From Caprimulgus europaeus (Eukaryota > Chordata > Aves > Caprimulgiformes > Caprimulgidae): a stretch of DNA of 64,000 nt. Numbering within the stretch: position 1 is the first letter of the stretch; each line of letters opens with the position of its first letter. The stretch spans positions 1,348,001 to 1,412,000 of the forward strand of contig OU015540.1 in assembly GCA_907165065.1 (NCBI GenBank). Reading direction: 5' to 3'. Both the position numbers and the translations under genes were made by a program. Below the pieces are notes generated by a model. It was not told the DNA's origin, ran no database searches, and saw only the letters and a list, made by a program, of their open reading frames with translations. This document shows, piece after piece, positions 1 through 11,454 of this stretch.

Positions 1-1044
1 GAGGGGACAGGCTCCATTTGCTCTGAAAAGACAAGAACTTGTGTGTCCCAGCAGCACAACAGCCCAGGGCTGCCCTCTGCACCCCAGAGGCACGTGTGGG
101 CCCACAGCTCTGGAGATCAGCTTGGGAATCCAGACTGTGATCCAGACTCGCCTTGCCTGGAGTTCACTTTTGTTATTACTCTTTTTACATGCAACTTCAG
201 TGGTTCTGACAGTAAAAAAAAAAAAAGAGGGGGAAAAAATCTGCCCTGGGCAAAGGAAGCTGGGGGGGGCCGTGCTGTTCGCCAAGTCACACGGCTGATG
301 GTAACCAGATGCGAGGGAGGGGACGGGCTGGGGTTCAGCATTCACACACCACAGGGATTGACTCAGGCTTTGGAGACTCAGTGAGAAGAAAAAGCCTTAG
401 AATTCCAACTTTAGTACTCCAGGCAAGGAAAAACCCAGGCAGCAGTGGGTGCAGAGACAGCTGAGGAAAGCAGGGCTCTCCCTCCTCGCTGCAGAGGTGC
501 ACAGGGTCAGCAGCAGAGCCGTTTCTGCCGGCTGTTTCACACTCCCTCAGAGCAGGGAGAGGAATCACCCCCAGGACCAGGGGCCTGGATAATCCTCTGG
601 CCCATGCTGAAGAGTTTGCCCACAAGAGAGGTCTGGTGGGATTGGCACAGGTACCCCAAGGGTCTCCTCTCAGCCCCCAGAGCACACACACACCCCTGGT
701 TATTCCCAACACCCAGTGAAAGATCCTTACAACCAACCTCACGAGCAAGGCCAAGGCTTTGAGGAGGGACACGGCACGAGGAGAAGGGATGGCAGAGATC
801 CCATCCTTCACAAACATCCCATAACCTGCCTGGTCCTGATCTGGAACTGGTAATGTGGGAACCACACTGCTGCAGGCACTGCTGGGCTCTGTGCGGGGTG
901 AGACACGGGCAGGGCATCAGAGCCCGCCGGTGAGACGTGGCACTGGCGGGGAGCAGAGCAATGCCCGGGGCTGCACTGTGCCACCTTGCCAAGAAACCTG
1001 CAAGTGTCTCCACCACACAGGATCAACAGCCCATAAAGGGAGTG

Positions 1045-1316
1045 ACAGAACAAGGGGTGATGGCTTGAAACTGGAAGAGGGGGTTTAGATCAGATATTGG
1101 GAAGAAATTCTTTGGTGTGAGGGTGGTGAGACCCTGGCCCAGGTTGCCCAGAGAAGCTGTGGCTGCTCCTCCCTGGAAGTGTTCTCGGCCAGGTTGGATG
1201 AGGCTTTGAGCAACCTGGTCTAGTGGAAGGTGTCCCTGCTGCTGGCAGGGGGGTTGGGACTGGATGAGCTTTAAGGTTCCTTCCAACCCAACCCAGTCTG
1301 TGGTTCTGTGATTCTA
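1045..1316 (+). repeat. CR1 LINE 3' fragment
   Basis: The block carries the usual avian CR1 3' landmarks: a 'ggtggtgagaccctggcccaggttgcccagagaa' segment, a 'ggccaggttggatgaggctttgagcaacctggt' segment, then 'ggttccttccaaccca' and a 'tctgtgattcta' tail. It is 5'-truncated, as is typical of CR1. A close relative lies at 13815-14135. Confidence 0.9.
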
Positions 1317-2324
1317 AAGCTCAGCAACATGTCCTACCTCTGCTTTGTTCCTCTTTTTCCCCTCTCTGAGTTCACTGAAGAGGTCTCTGAGGTTATCCAC
1401 CCCCTGGAAACCACGGGGCTGGCACAATCACCCACAGCAGGAGCGTTTGTGGGGTCAGTGCGTGCAGCTCCCCGCGTGAGGAAGGCGGGTGCGGGGTCAC
1501 CCTGCCCCGGCCGGGCACTTCCCCGTGTCACAGCCCGGGCACCGATGGCACAAGACACAAACTTCAGTTCCTCCTACAGCACCACAGCCAGAGGAGGGAG
1601 GTGACACAGCCTGGGGAGTATTTGCATGTCACTGGGGAAGGACTCTTACAAACACTGATGTGAACCATGGACCGTGCTGCTCCAGCAGCCCAGCTGGGGG
1701 GGTGCCAGGAGCAGGGGGTGTGTTTGGGGACTACACCCCCTCCCAGGCTGCACCACAAGCTCTCACACAGCCAGGGCTCCTCTGCAGGAGGTAACAGGGC
1801 TGGGAGATCCAGCCCAGTCTGGGCAGGCTCTGTGCAGCTTGGCCTTGTGCAGTACCGAGGTGTTGCCCACGTTTTCTGTCTGTGAACTGATTCCCAGTGG
1901 CCCACAGCAACCTCCAGGGGAACCCCTCAGAGCAAAGCACAAGTGAGGCAAGATTAATGACCTCAAACACTGACTCTTCTACAGACAGAGCCATGGGACA
2001 GCCACTCTGGCTTGCCTGGTCAGTGTCTCTGGTGGAAATGCCACTCATTTCACAAGTGCTTGTGAACTGCACTAGCAGGGCTCCAAGCACACGGTGAGGA
2101 GGACTATCAGCATCCAGTCTGACTTGTAGAACACGAGCCATGAGGGTGTGCATGAGCTACAGCAGAGCTTCGAGATAGACATCTCTCAGGGAGGTCACAG
2201 GACAGGAAGCAGAGGGTGGAGGTCAACAGTCACTCCTCAGGTTAGAGGAGCAGACACAAGGGTTCCTCCAAGACCCTCTGCTGAGTGAGCTGCTCCAAGG
2301 TCACAGGTGAAGATGGTGAATAAA

Positions 2325-2500
2325 GAGCGAGCAGGGAAATTGCCAAGTTTGCAGGTGACACCGAGCTCCTGAGCAGCCAAACACCATGGTGATGATAAGG
2401 AACTCAAGAAAAGCCTCACAAAGGTGAGAAGACAGAAAAGTTGCAGATGAGCTTTTATGGAGATAAATGTCAAGCAACACATCTAGGGAAGAATAACATA
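2325..2500 (+). repeat. Possible highly degenerate CR1 ORF2 remnant
   Basis: Conceptual translation gives a stretch resembling the CR1 reverse-transcriptase C-terminal region: an AGDTELL-like motif, then KCQATHLGKNN, which resembles the KCxVLHLGxNN motif of CR1 ORF2. Frames are broken. This is motif reading only, so the call is weak. Confidence 0.35.
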
Positions 2501-5164
2501 AAGCAGGGCTGTGGGACGCTCAGCTCGGAGCTGCAGCTGCAACCCAGGACAGAGCCTGAGTCTCTGTGGACAGTTACTGCCACTCTCAGCCCTGAGGACA
2601 GCAGCAGACAAACCAGCCAACAAAACACAGAGAGCAGCTGTGAGGGTGTCATGTGGGTGCTACACAACCCTCGGTGTACCTGTCTCCTCAGAGGGGCAGC
2701 AGCTCTGGTCTTTCATTCGGAAGAAATCAGAGAAACCTCGTGGACTGATGAATAAAGGGATCAGGGGAGGCAGTCCCCAGCCCACACAGGGAGTGGTGGG
2801 AGAATGAGGCAGAGGGGTGGTAGAAGTGGGCAGCTCATGTGCTCTCCATGCAGAACATCCATGTTCCCAACTGCTGGAGACAGAACTGGGCGAGGCAGAG
2901 CAATGCTCTGACCTGGCAGGGCATTTCTGACACCTCTGGGGTGACCTCTCCAAGACTCACACTGAGACACACAGTCAGGGCTAGAGGAACATGAAAGGTG
3001 AGCAGAAGCTCAGCCTCACCAACAGAACATGGCACTTCATCTGGTGAGCCCTCACTTCTGTGGAACAGAAAGAGCCTTTTTATTGTTTACAAGTTTTTGC
3101 CTTGCTCTTCAAAGTCACACAAACTTTTCTGAGCTGCTTGAAGTGAGACTTCCACTGTACTGAGCTGTCACCAATACAAATAAAAGAGATATTTTTAATT
3201 GCTGCTACTTTTCCCAGCGCTGCAGTGGCCTGCACAGCTCAGAGAGCTCATTCAGCAGCTGCTGGGCACTGCCAGCCCCCTGTGCAGTTCAGAAAGGGAC
3301 AGCAGTTGGTTTCACGTGCTTTCCCTAGAGGGTAACGAGTCCTTGGGATGGAAGAACTTTGTGCATACTTTATGTCAAACCTGAAGCTGTAACTTTCAAA
3401 CGTGCCTGTAACTGGGTCAAAAGTGATTGCTCTGGCAGAAGAAAGCATTTCATTTTTCCCCAAACCTAGAATCAAGTTAGAACAAAGGCCAATGCTCAGT
3501 GCTGTTCCCATGACACAAAAGCCATACCTGAAGCTTTACTTCCATTTTAGGAAACCTGGAAACATCCACCTACTACCACACCATTTTCCTCATGCATGAG
3601 GCTGCAGACCAGGCTTTGGTGGTGCCTGACCCCTGTGAGATCAGCTTGTCTTGGCTCAGCACCCACCCAGTCGCTGCTGGGGTGTCCAGGCTGGTGGAAA
3701 CAGGCACAGTCATTGCTCTTCCACACCAGATCCTTAATCAAAAGGTGCTTTAAAAGTTGGCCCTTAACATTACAATGCTGCATGTTGTTCCTTTCACAGC
3801 TTGTGATCTTTCCCACATCCTCATTCAAAGAACAGACTCATTCAAGGACCTTCAATTATGAAATTGGGGATTTGTTTAAGGAAAAAAAAGAAAGAAAAGA
3901 AAAAACCAACCAAGCCCCCAAACCAACAACATCATGTTCCTCCAGGACAAAACCTCAGCCCTGCTGCTGTTTCCTGAGAGGGAATGGCCATCACCTCTGT
4001 GTGAGGCAGGTCATAAAAGATCACCCTTCAAAACCTACAAACAGGCACCTACACAACTCACACCAGACTGGGGTTAACTGGTCCTCCTCGGCCCTGCTCG
4101 ACAGAGAGAGAACAAGAGCTGCCAAGACCCCATGGGGTCCTGTGGGCCAGCTGAGGCTCTGCTGATGGTTTCCCTGCTGCAAACTGGCCTGCAGGAACCT
4201 GGTAGATAGCTGGGTTTACCACTCCTTGAAAAAAAAACCCAACAAGAACCCACTCTTACGATGCACCAGGTCAGCAGCAAAGCCTGGTCCTGGAAGGACT
4301 CAGCCTCTGTCCTGGCAGGACAGCACATGAGGATGCAAAGCCTCTGTCTGAAGGGCTCCAGTTGAGGTTGATCAGCTCAGTAGCAGCAAGAGCTCCCAGA
4401 GAAAACCCCGGTAGGAACAGACCCCGAGCTCCCTGCACACCTCTCCCCCCGCCCCGCGCTGTGCTGACACCAGCACGTCAGCAGGGCTGGGCCCAGCGAC
4501 CTGCTGTGACAAACAGAAACTCACCCATCCCCGTCCCACCCTTGGCTGGTGACTTACCAAAGTTCAACAGCCACCCCTCAGCTGGGCTGGGAAAGGAGCT
4601 CACACACCAACACACACACTGAGACAGTTCTGAGCAGAGGCTGCAGCCCACGTCCCCAGGGCAGCGGGGGAACGCTGCTCTCCCCTGCTGCACTCTCCTC
4701 CCTGGAGTCACCCAGCCCACCACAGCTTCTTCTCCACCTCATTCCTCAGTGGCTGTGCAGCCACCCAGGGCTTTTCACACTGCTGTGCCCCCGGGGGTCT
4801 GCGCTCCTCTGGAAAGGTTGAGCCACTCCTAGCACACTATGGGACTCTTCCAGATAAAACCTGAGCCCATCACCATGACTCAAAACACACAAAGTGTCAC
4901 TTCCACCCCGTGCTCCCCCCTGCCCAACGTCCTCCAAAGCTTTGAAACTCCAGGACATGCTGTTGCTTGCTCTGAGAACATCTAAAGATCCATCAGAAAT
5001 GTGTCAGCTTGTTCACAAAAAATAAATAAAAATAAAATCTCCAGTAAATTTCAGTCACCTGCTCTTTTTTTGTACAGTTTCCTTGGACTTTGCCACTGAG
5101 AACAGGAGGAGAACACGACATGGGGCAGGAACACTCACTGCTAGGGAGTGCTAACCAGCCACTG

Positions 5165-5223
5165 AGAGAGGGAGAAAATAATAATAGTAATAAAGTAATA
5201 AATAATAAATAATAGCAATAAAG
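5165..5223. repeat. A/T-rich AAT-type microsatellite
   Basis: An imperfect run of AATAAT/AATAAAT units, interrupted by G. Nothing else is seen in it. Confidence 0.8.
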
Positions 5224-6665
5224 CTTTCCAGGTAGCACATGAGCTGGGCAAAATACTGACCAGCTAGAGATGTCCTGCCCTTGATAAGCAAGCACTGGAT
5301 CCTTGATTCCTGGAGAAATCAGTGAATATGGACACTCCCACTGTGGCAAATCCACTGACAACTGCCAGAAGCACCACTGAGTGTCCCACAAGCACCTCAC
5401 ACCCCTCTGGGAAGGCTGCACTCACTGGCTCCCCTGAGGTACCCTCAGCAGCTGCCCTGGAGCCAGGAGGGCTCTGGATGCAAGGGGGGGGCAGTGAGAG
5501 GTGTCACCTCGCCAGCTTGGCTTCTCTGCTCACGACCTCACCTAGAGAATATCAAGGATTTGCCATTTCTGAAACCACCCAAAGCAACCTCAGGAAACAT
5601 TTGCTGGGTGGCTGCAGTGCCAGGCGTCACCTGCCCTTGCAGAGATCACTCTGAAGGATCACAACGCCAGCGCCACACAGCTCCAGCTCGCTGCACAGGC
5701 CACAGGCACCCACTGCTGAACTGCTGCGGGATTCCAGGCACCTCCTGATCCTTCATCAGATCTGCACACAGGTATGAGAACAGTCCCTTCCTCATTCTGC
5801 CCACGACCACTGAAGCCCAGCAGCCTCCCGGGGAACGCTGCTGCCATCCAGCACCCCGGGCAAACACTTTCCCTTGGAGGAGACTCACCAGCGGCCGTCC
5901 AAGCCGGCAGGGAGCGGTGACACCCGGCAAGCCACCACCATGACCGAGTTCCCCAGCTGTGGGCAGGCTTTTCCTGGGTCTGACCGTCTCTTCCACTCTG
6001 TGTGTGCGTGTGTGTGTGGCTCTGGGTGATGCAAACACAAAGGCATGCGGAGCAGTGGGCGAGATGTAAATCCAGCTGGAAAATCCCCCAGCTCAGCCAA
6101 CCTCCCGCTGCCGCGGCTGTGCCCCGGCTGCTCCCGGGCCAAAGAGCTCCAGTCTGGTGCAGAAAAACCAGCTGCTCCCTCAGCAAACACAGATCCATCC
6201 CTCTGAGCAGAGAAATCTCTGGGGACAGGATGGTCCATCCTCCACTGCAAAGGGAGTTGGAGTGTCTCACTCTTTAGAGAGTTCCCAAACTGTTCAGCTC
6301 AGAACATCACAGCCCAGCACACAGCACAGCCTGTGCCTGCAGAGCCAGCCCAGGGGAGCCCACCCACCCAGAGCTGCCACACCAGGGCACAGCTCGAGAC
6401 AGGCACTGACAGAGGGGGACATCGACTGCTGGGACACCCACCCCACGCAGGAGAACAGGGCTGAGGCTCTCCCAGGAGCAGGCACTGCACGGGGAGCTCT
6501 CAGCCCACCCCAGCACCCAGCACAGCTCCTGCACTTCTTAAACCTCATTAAAAGCAGCAAAGAGACTCTGGGGAACTAAAGGCAGAGGGGGAGCGGTCTG
6601 TAAATGGTACATTGGGGTGCTGCTGCCCTGCACTCCGGGGGGAGCTGATCAGCTTGGAAGGAGAT

Positions 6666-7167
6666 CAGTGTTGGGCCCCTGACTCCAAGAAGGACCTGGA
6701 GGTGCTGGAGCGTGTCCAGAGAAGGGCACGGAGCTGGGGAAGGGTCTGGGGCACAAGTGTGCTGAGTTCCCGGCTGAGGGAACTGGGGGTGTTGAGCCTG
6801 GAGAAAAGGAGGCTGAGGGGAGACCTTCTGGCTCTGTCCAAGTCCCTGCAAGGAGGGTGCAGAGAGGTGGGGGTGGGTCTGTTCAACCAAGGACCAAGGG
6901 ACAGGACAAGAGGAAATGGGCTCCAGTTGTGCCCAGGGCAGTTGAGATGGGATGTGAGGAAGAATTTCTTTGCTGAAAGGGTTCTGAGGCATTGGAAGGG
7001 GTTGCCCAGGGCAGTGGTGGAGTCCCCATCCCTGGAGGGATTGAAGAGTCGTGTAGACACAGTGCTGAGGGACATGGGTCAGTGGGGACTGGTCAGTGTT
7101 GGGTTCATGGTTGGACTCCATGATCTCCAAGGGCTTTTCCAACCCAGGCAGTGCTGGGATCCTGTGA
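6666..7167 (+). repeat. CR1 LINE 3' end, about 500 bp
   Basis: The segment starts in the CR1 3' region (GTGTTGGGCCCC, then GGAGGTGCTGGAGCGTGTCC). It passes the GAGGGAACTGGGGGTGTTGA and GACAGGACAAGAGGAAATGG landmarks and ends with the 'ggttggactccatgatct' and 'ttttccaaccca' tail. A plus-strand open frame of about 250 codons across it is a CR1 by-product. Reverse-orientation relatives of the same subfamily lie at 17055-17462, 29163-29458 and 41600-41805. Confidence 0.92.
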
Positions 7168-7747
7168 AGGGGGACACACACCCCTGTGAGCAGCCACCGG
7201 CCCCCCCCGCCCCAGGCAGCCGTTACATCCCCAACTCAACCCACGGGCAAAGGGATGTGACAGTGTGTGCCTCATGGTGCCCACAGGAAAGGAGCAGCCA
7301 GGGAAGGGAAGACAAGAGGCAGAAAAATCAGAAGGGAAGAGTTCTGACAGACTCCACGTGCCCATGTCACCTGAGTGTTTAGTTAGAGACCAGGAAGGTT
7401 ATCTTCACCACAAGGCACTTTCTGTGAACCACCTCCTCCCAGGGAGCTGTGCACAGGCTGCCATGGATGGAGTTGACTTTCTCAGGCCACTTCCCCTCAG
7501 CAAGAGCTTTCTGGAACCATCCTTCACTCACCCAGAGCCCTCCCTGCAAACCCAACAATGTCATTGTGGCTGCAAGCAAGAGTCACTGGCAGACAAACGC
7601 TGGAAGCCAAAACACAACAGCTATTTAACAGGAACACTCACTGCTCAGTGCAGCCTGAAAAGAGCACATCACTGGGGTGGAAATGCCCAGGGAGGCAAAA
7701 TTAAAGAGCTGGGATTGAAACAAAGCGTTTGGCAACATTGTCAGGGT

Positions 7748-7809
7748 TGAAAAAAATAACTGCTAGGTGAAAAAAATAACTGCTAGGTGAAAAAAATAAC
7801 TGCTAGGTC
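7748..7809 (+). repeat. 20-bp tandem repeat, 3 copies
   Basis: Three perfect copies of a 20-bp unit (TGAAAAAAATAACTGCTAGG). Their identity suggests a recent duplication or replication slippage. Confidence 0.95.
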
Positions 7810-8808
7810 AGAGTTCCTCACAACGCAGTGACTGCCCAGGGGGTCCAACAGCCTGGACCTGGCGTGGTACCTACACACCAAACCCAAGTGAGTTCTGTAT
7901 CAGCCTTCTCCTCACATCCTCACCCCAGCAGAGCCTGCCTGAGACGCTGTCTTTGATACCAACTAGCTCAAAAGCAAGGTGGCCTGAAAGGATGTCCTCG
8001 CTGCCAGCTTCCACCCAACACAACAGGATCATCGGGTCACAGTCAGGGATCAAACAGGAGAACAGTGATGCACAGCAAGGCTGTCAGAGGGGCAGCTGCG
8101 AGTAGAATAAGGCAGAACTGAACAGCACGTCTGAGATGAGAGGACGCCAGCACAGTTTCACTGCCTGCTCCGAGACGTGCAGTTCCCTGGGGGCAGTTAT
8201 GGGGATTTATCCCCAAATATCCTCTGTTGTGTAAACGTGGAACCGCAGCGTGAGGAAATGAGGTGACGGGGCAATCAAGAGAGAAGCGTCAACAACACGC
8301 ACCGCGCGTCCGACGAGTCACAGAGCAGCGAAAGACAAAACTAAGCACGTCCCGTGACGAGACAAACCAAGCGGCACAGGGAGGGCAGCCAGGGCCGAGA
8401 ACGCGAGACACGGGCAGGATCCACCGCGCAGGGGACACTCGAGCTCCTCTTTAGCCGAAAAAACGCCGCTGGCACCTGCGCGGAGCTCAAAAACCAACAA
8501 AAACCCGCCCGAGGGCACGGAACGAGGCGGCAGAAGACGCGGCAGCCCCCGGAGCTGCCCCGAGCAGCCCCGCCGCGCCCGGAGCAGCTGCCGCAGGCAC
8601 CTCCCGGGAGCGGGGCCGCCCACCTGGGCCGCCACACAGCCCCTCCGCGGGGAACCCTCGGCGGGGAACCCGCGGCCCAGCGCCCCCGGGCCTCACCGCC
8701 CCCATCGCCCGGCCCGGCCCGGCCCTTCCCCTCACGGAGCTCCCTCAGCCCCGGGCCCGCCCGGGTCCCCTCGGCCGGAGGCTCCCCTCAGCCCGGCCCC
8801 GCTCGTAC

Positions 8809-8985
8809 CTGGCAGCAGCAGTAACAGCAGTAGCAGCAGCGGCGGCGGCAGCCGGAGCGGCGGTGCCCGGCCCCGGCACATCGCGGCCCCGCTCCGCTCG
8901 GCTCCGCTCCCCGCTCGCCCAGCGGCGCCGCTGCCGCCCGGCCCGGAAGTCTCGCGCTCCTCGGGACTTGTAGTCCCGCACGCGG
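8809..8985 (-). other. TRAF7: Candidate TRAF7 exon 1 (probably 5' UTR)
   Basis: On the minus strand a good splice donor (CCAG|GTACGAG) has its first intron base at 8808. Upstream is a CpG-rich segment with a CTG/CGG-rich stretch, next to ETS and ZNF143-type sites. TRAF7, a RING/TRAF-zinc-finger/WD40 E3 ligase, is the expected divergent neighbour of SNHG19, and its first exon is non-coding in human. An ATG at 8881 opens a short frame with a run of nine leucines, like a signal peptide. This may only reflect the CTG repeat. The start is set by the promoter sites and is approximate. A different secreted-protein gene cannot be excluded. Confidence 0.45.
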
Positions 8986-9338
8986 CCCCTCCGCGCGCCC
9001 CTCCCCACTCCGCCGCCGCGCTCGGACCACAATTCCCAGCAGCCCCCGCGGCAGAGGCGCTGATTGGCGCGTTCCCGGTCACTCTATTTTACAAGCACTG
9101 CTGTTACTGGCTTGGCTCGGCCTCCTCCGGGGACCAATCAGGCACAGGCAGACCACCGCCTCGGGCCACGCTGCGCCGCGCCGCGCCATTGGCGCGAGAA
9201 GAAGCAGCGACCAATGAGTGCTGGGAGAGGCGGGAGGGAGATCACCCCAACCGCTCGCGATTGGCTATGTCCGCGGGCACCGTGGCCAATAGCGACGTGG
9301 GCGGAGCTATAAAGGCTGCCGCTGGGCGGGTGTTCGGT
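8940..9338. promoter_or_regulatory. Bidirectional CpG promoter of TRAF7 (candidate) and SNHG19
   Basis: Elements seen: an ETS/GABP-type CCGGAAGT at 8943-8950; ZNF143/STAF-type sites at 8962-8980 (minus strand, GGGACTACAAGTCCC) and 9026-9042 (CCACAATTCCCAGCAG); CCAAT or ATTGG cores at 9063, 9134, 9188, 9211, 9260 and 9286; and a TATA-like TATAAAG at 9308-9314. The last sits about 31 bp before a pyrimidine-rich start CTTTCCC. ETS and ZNF143 sites cluster on the TRAF7 side. The TATA box and CCAAT boxes lead into the snoRNA host gene on the plus strand. The motif calls are direct readings; factor binding is inferred. Confidence 0.8.
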
Positions 9339-9403
9339 CTTTCCCGGCGGGAGGTGAGCGGAGGCGGTGGGGAGGCTGCGGGCGGCGTGGCCGGGGCTGA
9401 GCG

Positions 9404-9493
9404 GGCCGGGGATGATCACGATCTGCCTTTCTGACACCTCGTCTGAGGGCGGCGGGCGGCCGCGGCCCCTGCTGACGATCCGCGGCTGAGGCC
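9404..9493 (+). ncRNA. SNORD60: Box C/D snoRNA SNORD60 (U60)
   Basis: The 13-nt guide TTTCTGACACCTC (9428-9440) is fully complementary to 28S rRNA GAGGUGUCAGAAA. It is followed two bases later by box D' CTGA (9443-9446). The fifth base upstream of D' pairs with the third G of that target, which corresponds to the 2'-O-methylated G assigned to U60 in human 28S (Gm4340). Box C is GGGATGA (9409-9415, one mismatch to RUGAUGA), a possible C' TGACGA is at 9473-9478, and box D CTGA is at 9486-9489. GGCC at 9404-9407 pairs with GGCC at 9490-9493 as a terminal stem. Box D lies about 73 nt before the 3' splice site, the usual spacing for intronic C/D snoRNAs. It acts in the nucleolus with fibrillarin. 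Confidence 0.92.
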
Positions 9494-9943
9494 TGAGGGA
9501 GCCGCGGCAGGGCGGGGCGGCGCGGCGCAATCTGTTCTCACCACTCGGCCTTCTCTCCTCAGGGGCCGGCGGGAACCGGATCGCCCCGGCGGGAGCAGCA
9601 GTATGGCGGCCTGAGGGGCGGTGAGGCGGGTGGGCTTCCCGCGCGGTGCGGGCCGCTGGCCCTGCCTGCTTTGCGGTTGTCCCAGCGGCGCTGCGGGGAG
9701 GCCACATGCGGTATCGCTTGTTTCCGGCCTTCGTGCGTCCCCATCACCTGCTCTGGCGACCCGCAGCCGTGGGGAAAGCACGAGTGGGTCTCGGGTGGGT
9801 GAAACGGGCTGGAGCAGCTGCCCAGTGCCTTGGCATAGCTGCTGCTCAGGCTGCGGTGTGTACCCGGAGCGGCTCCCAGTACAGCTAAAAACCGCTCTTT
9901 CCTGGGGTTTCTGTATTGGGCTCATTTTAGAGCTTACTGATTA

Positions 9944-9949
9944 AATAAA
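9944..9949 (+). terminator. Poly(A) signal of SNHG19-like transcript
   Basis: AATAAA is followed after about 15-20 bp by a T/G-rich stretch (TTTGTTTTTGCTTCTGG), the usual layout of a cleavage and polyadenylation site. Confidence 0.75.
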
Positions 9950-11454
9950 GGTTTCAAAAGACTTTGTTTTTGCTTCTGGTTTTTCACAAATCCCATGGGT
10001 GGCATGTAGAACTACAGACCAACTTTAAAGTTTGCATCTGGGTAACCAGCAGCCTATTTTTGCTGTTATTAGTCAATTTAAGGGAAGCAGAGCATCTAAA
10101 AATGTGCACTGCAGCTTCGCCCAGCTCCCTTTAATTCTTGCTGGGTGTGCTGGGGCAGCTGAGCCCAAGCTGGCACTGGAGAGATCTGGATGGGCTCAAG
10201 AATGAGCTGAACTGGTTTAAAAATGAACCAGTGCAGGGGTGTGAGACAGTCAATACCACTGCAGCCACAAAGGTTATTAAAAAATTTATTACAGGGCTGA
10301 ACCAAAAGCTGTGGAGGGGAGCCAGCAGAAATGGGAAGTGGCAATGTCAGGCCGAGTCCTCTGGCTGGTTTGGAGTGCACTGAACAATCAATCCCTCATC
10401 GCTTGGTGGCAGCAAGGGCCTGTGTGAGGTGGCAGTCACAGTCTGAGGAGGAGCTTTGTGGCTCTAGGGTCAGTGTGCAGGCACTGGGAGACCAGTGGTA
10501 CGGAGGGAGCCTGTGATTGGGAGAGGTGGGAGCTGAGTTGGGATTAAGGTTTAGGTCTGATGACCCGAACACAGCTGTGATGCCTCTGTTGGCTCCCACC
10601 AGGCGTGTTTAAAGTAATCCAAAGGGTCACATCCACCTCTTCCTTTAAATGAGCTGTGAAATTGGTTTAGGTCCCGCAGTGGAGAGCTGTTCGCTTGTTC
10701 TGCAAGATGTGAGGCTGTCCTGCCCGTGAGGGAAGGCAGCAGCCTGCTGGGAGCACTGAGAACACTGCTGAGGATGGTTTTTCCCTCCTCAGAGACCCTG
10801 TAGCTGCTGGGGTGGTGACTGGGGATGGGGCTGGTGCTGCACTGAGGTCAGGCTGAGGAAATGCTGTGCCAGAGGCAGACCTGGGCCTGGAGCGGGGACC
10901 ACGGCTGCTGTCCTGTGCCTCGCTGGCCCTTCCCTGCACACCTGGGCTACCCAGCGAGCTCAGGGCTACAGGAAATCCCACTGTCACCTCAGCCAGGGAG
11001 TGTGGGTCCACAGCCCAGAATGAGACTGGAGGGGCTGGAAGAGAAGCAGCTGCAAGGAGGAGACACTGGTCCAGTGGGAGCAGAGCGAAGGTCACCAAAG
11101 CAGCGTGGTGACAGCGACTGTCATTCCTGCGTGACAAGTGCCAGGAACTTCAGAGCTTCCCCTCCTGTTGCCACTGGCAAAAAAGAGAGTGCTGGTAGCA
11201 GGTGTGACCACCTTCCAGAGCAGGTAGAGGTGCAGAGATGTTCCAGTTACTTCAGAGGAGGTCTGGGTGAGGAGTGGACGGTTCAGCTGTCCCCCACCAT
11301 CCCACTGCTGAGGTGGGACACGGGGGGCCCTGACTGCTCTTCCCCACCAGCAAAGCTCCCCTGCCTGCTCCTGCTCCAGGCTCTGCACTGCAAATATTCC
11401 TGCAGGAACAGGTTTTTTGTTAAATAATTTATATAAAATTTAATATTGGACACT

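Larger units (their letters stand above)
1..8808. other. Presumptive TRAF7 intron 1 / left flank without a recognisable coding exon
   Basis: No coding exon with homology I can recognise lies here. By conserved order (RAB26, SNHG19, TRAF7) and the minus-strand exon candidate at 8809-8985, this stretch is inferred to be the first intron of TRAF7. I looked for the conserved TRAF7 N-terminus (MSSGKSARYNRF-type) on the minus strand and did not find it. Contents are two CR1 copies, a possible third degenerate one, a 20-bp tandem repeat, an A/T-rich microsatellite near 5.2 kb and a GT run near 6.0 kb. The rest is GC-moderate unique sequence with stop codons in all frames. Confidence 0.4.
9339..9965 (+). 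ncRNA. SNHG19: SNHG19-like 5'TOP snoRNA host gene
   Basis: The likely start is the C at 9339 within CTTTCCC, a 5'TOP motif typical of snoRNA host and ribosomal genes, about 31 bp after a TATA-like box. A donor follows at once (GAG|GTGAGC, intron from 9354). The SNORD60 intron ends at a TTCTCTCCTCAG acceptor with exon 2 from 9563. A possible second donor is at 9621 (GGCG|GTGAGG), and candidate last acceptors are near 9851 and 9930. A poly(A) signal lies at 9944-9949. No long conserved open frame is present; the ATG near 9603 stops after three codons. Position and strand relative to RAB26 match human SNHG19. The exact exon chain is not certain, and the 15-nt first exon is unusually short. Confidence 0.75.

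Noticed and set aside
6612-7382. 256-codon plus-strand open frame
   Set aside because: It coincides with a CR1 3' end. The same peptide appears at other CR1 copies, and this part of CR1 is untranslated or ORF2 remnant.
1-8808. Search for TRAF7 coding exon 2
   Set aside because: No minus-strand segment encodes the conserved TRAF7 N-terminus. The exon probably lies left of the window.
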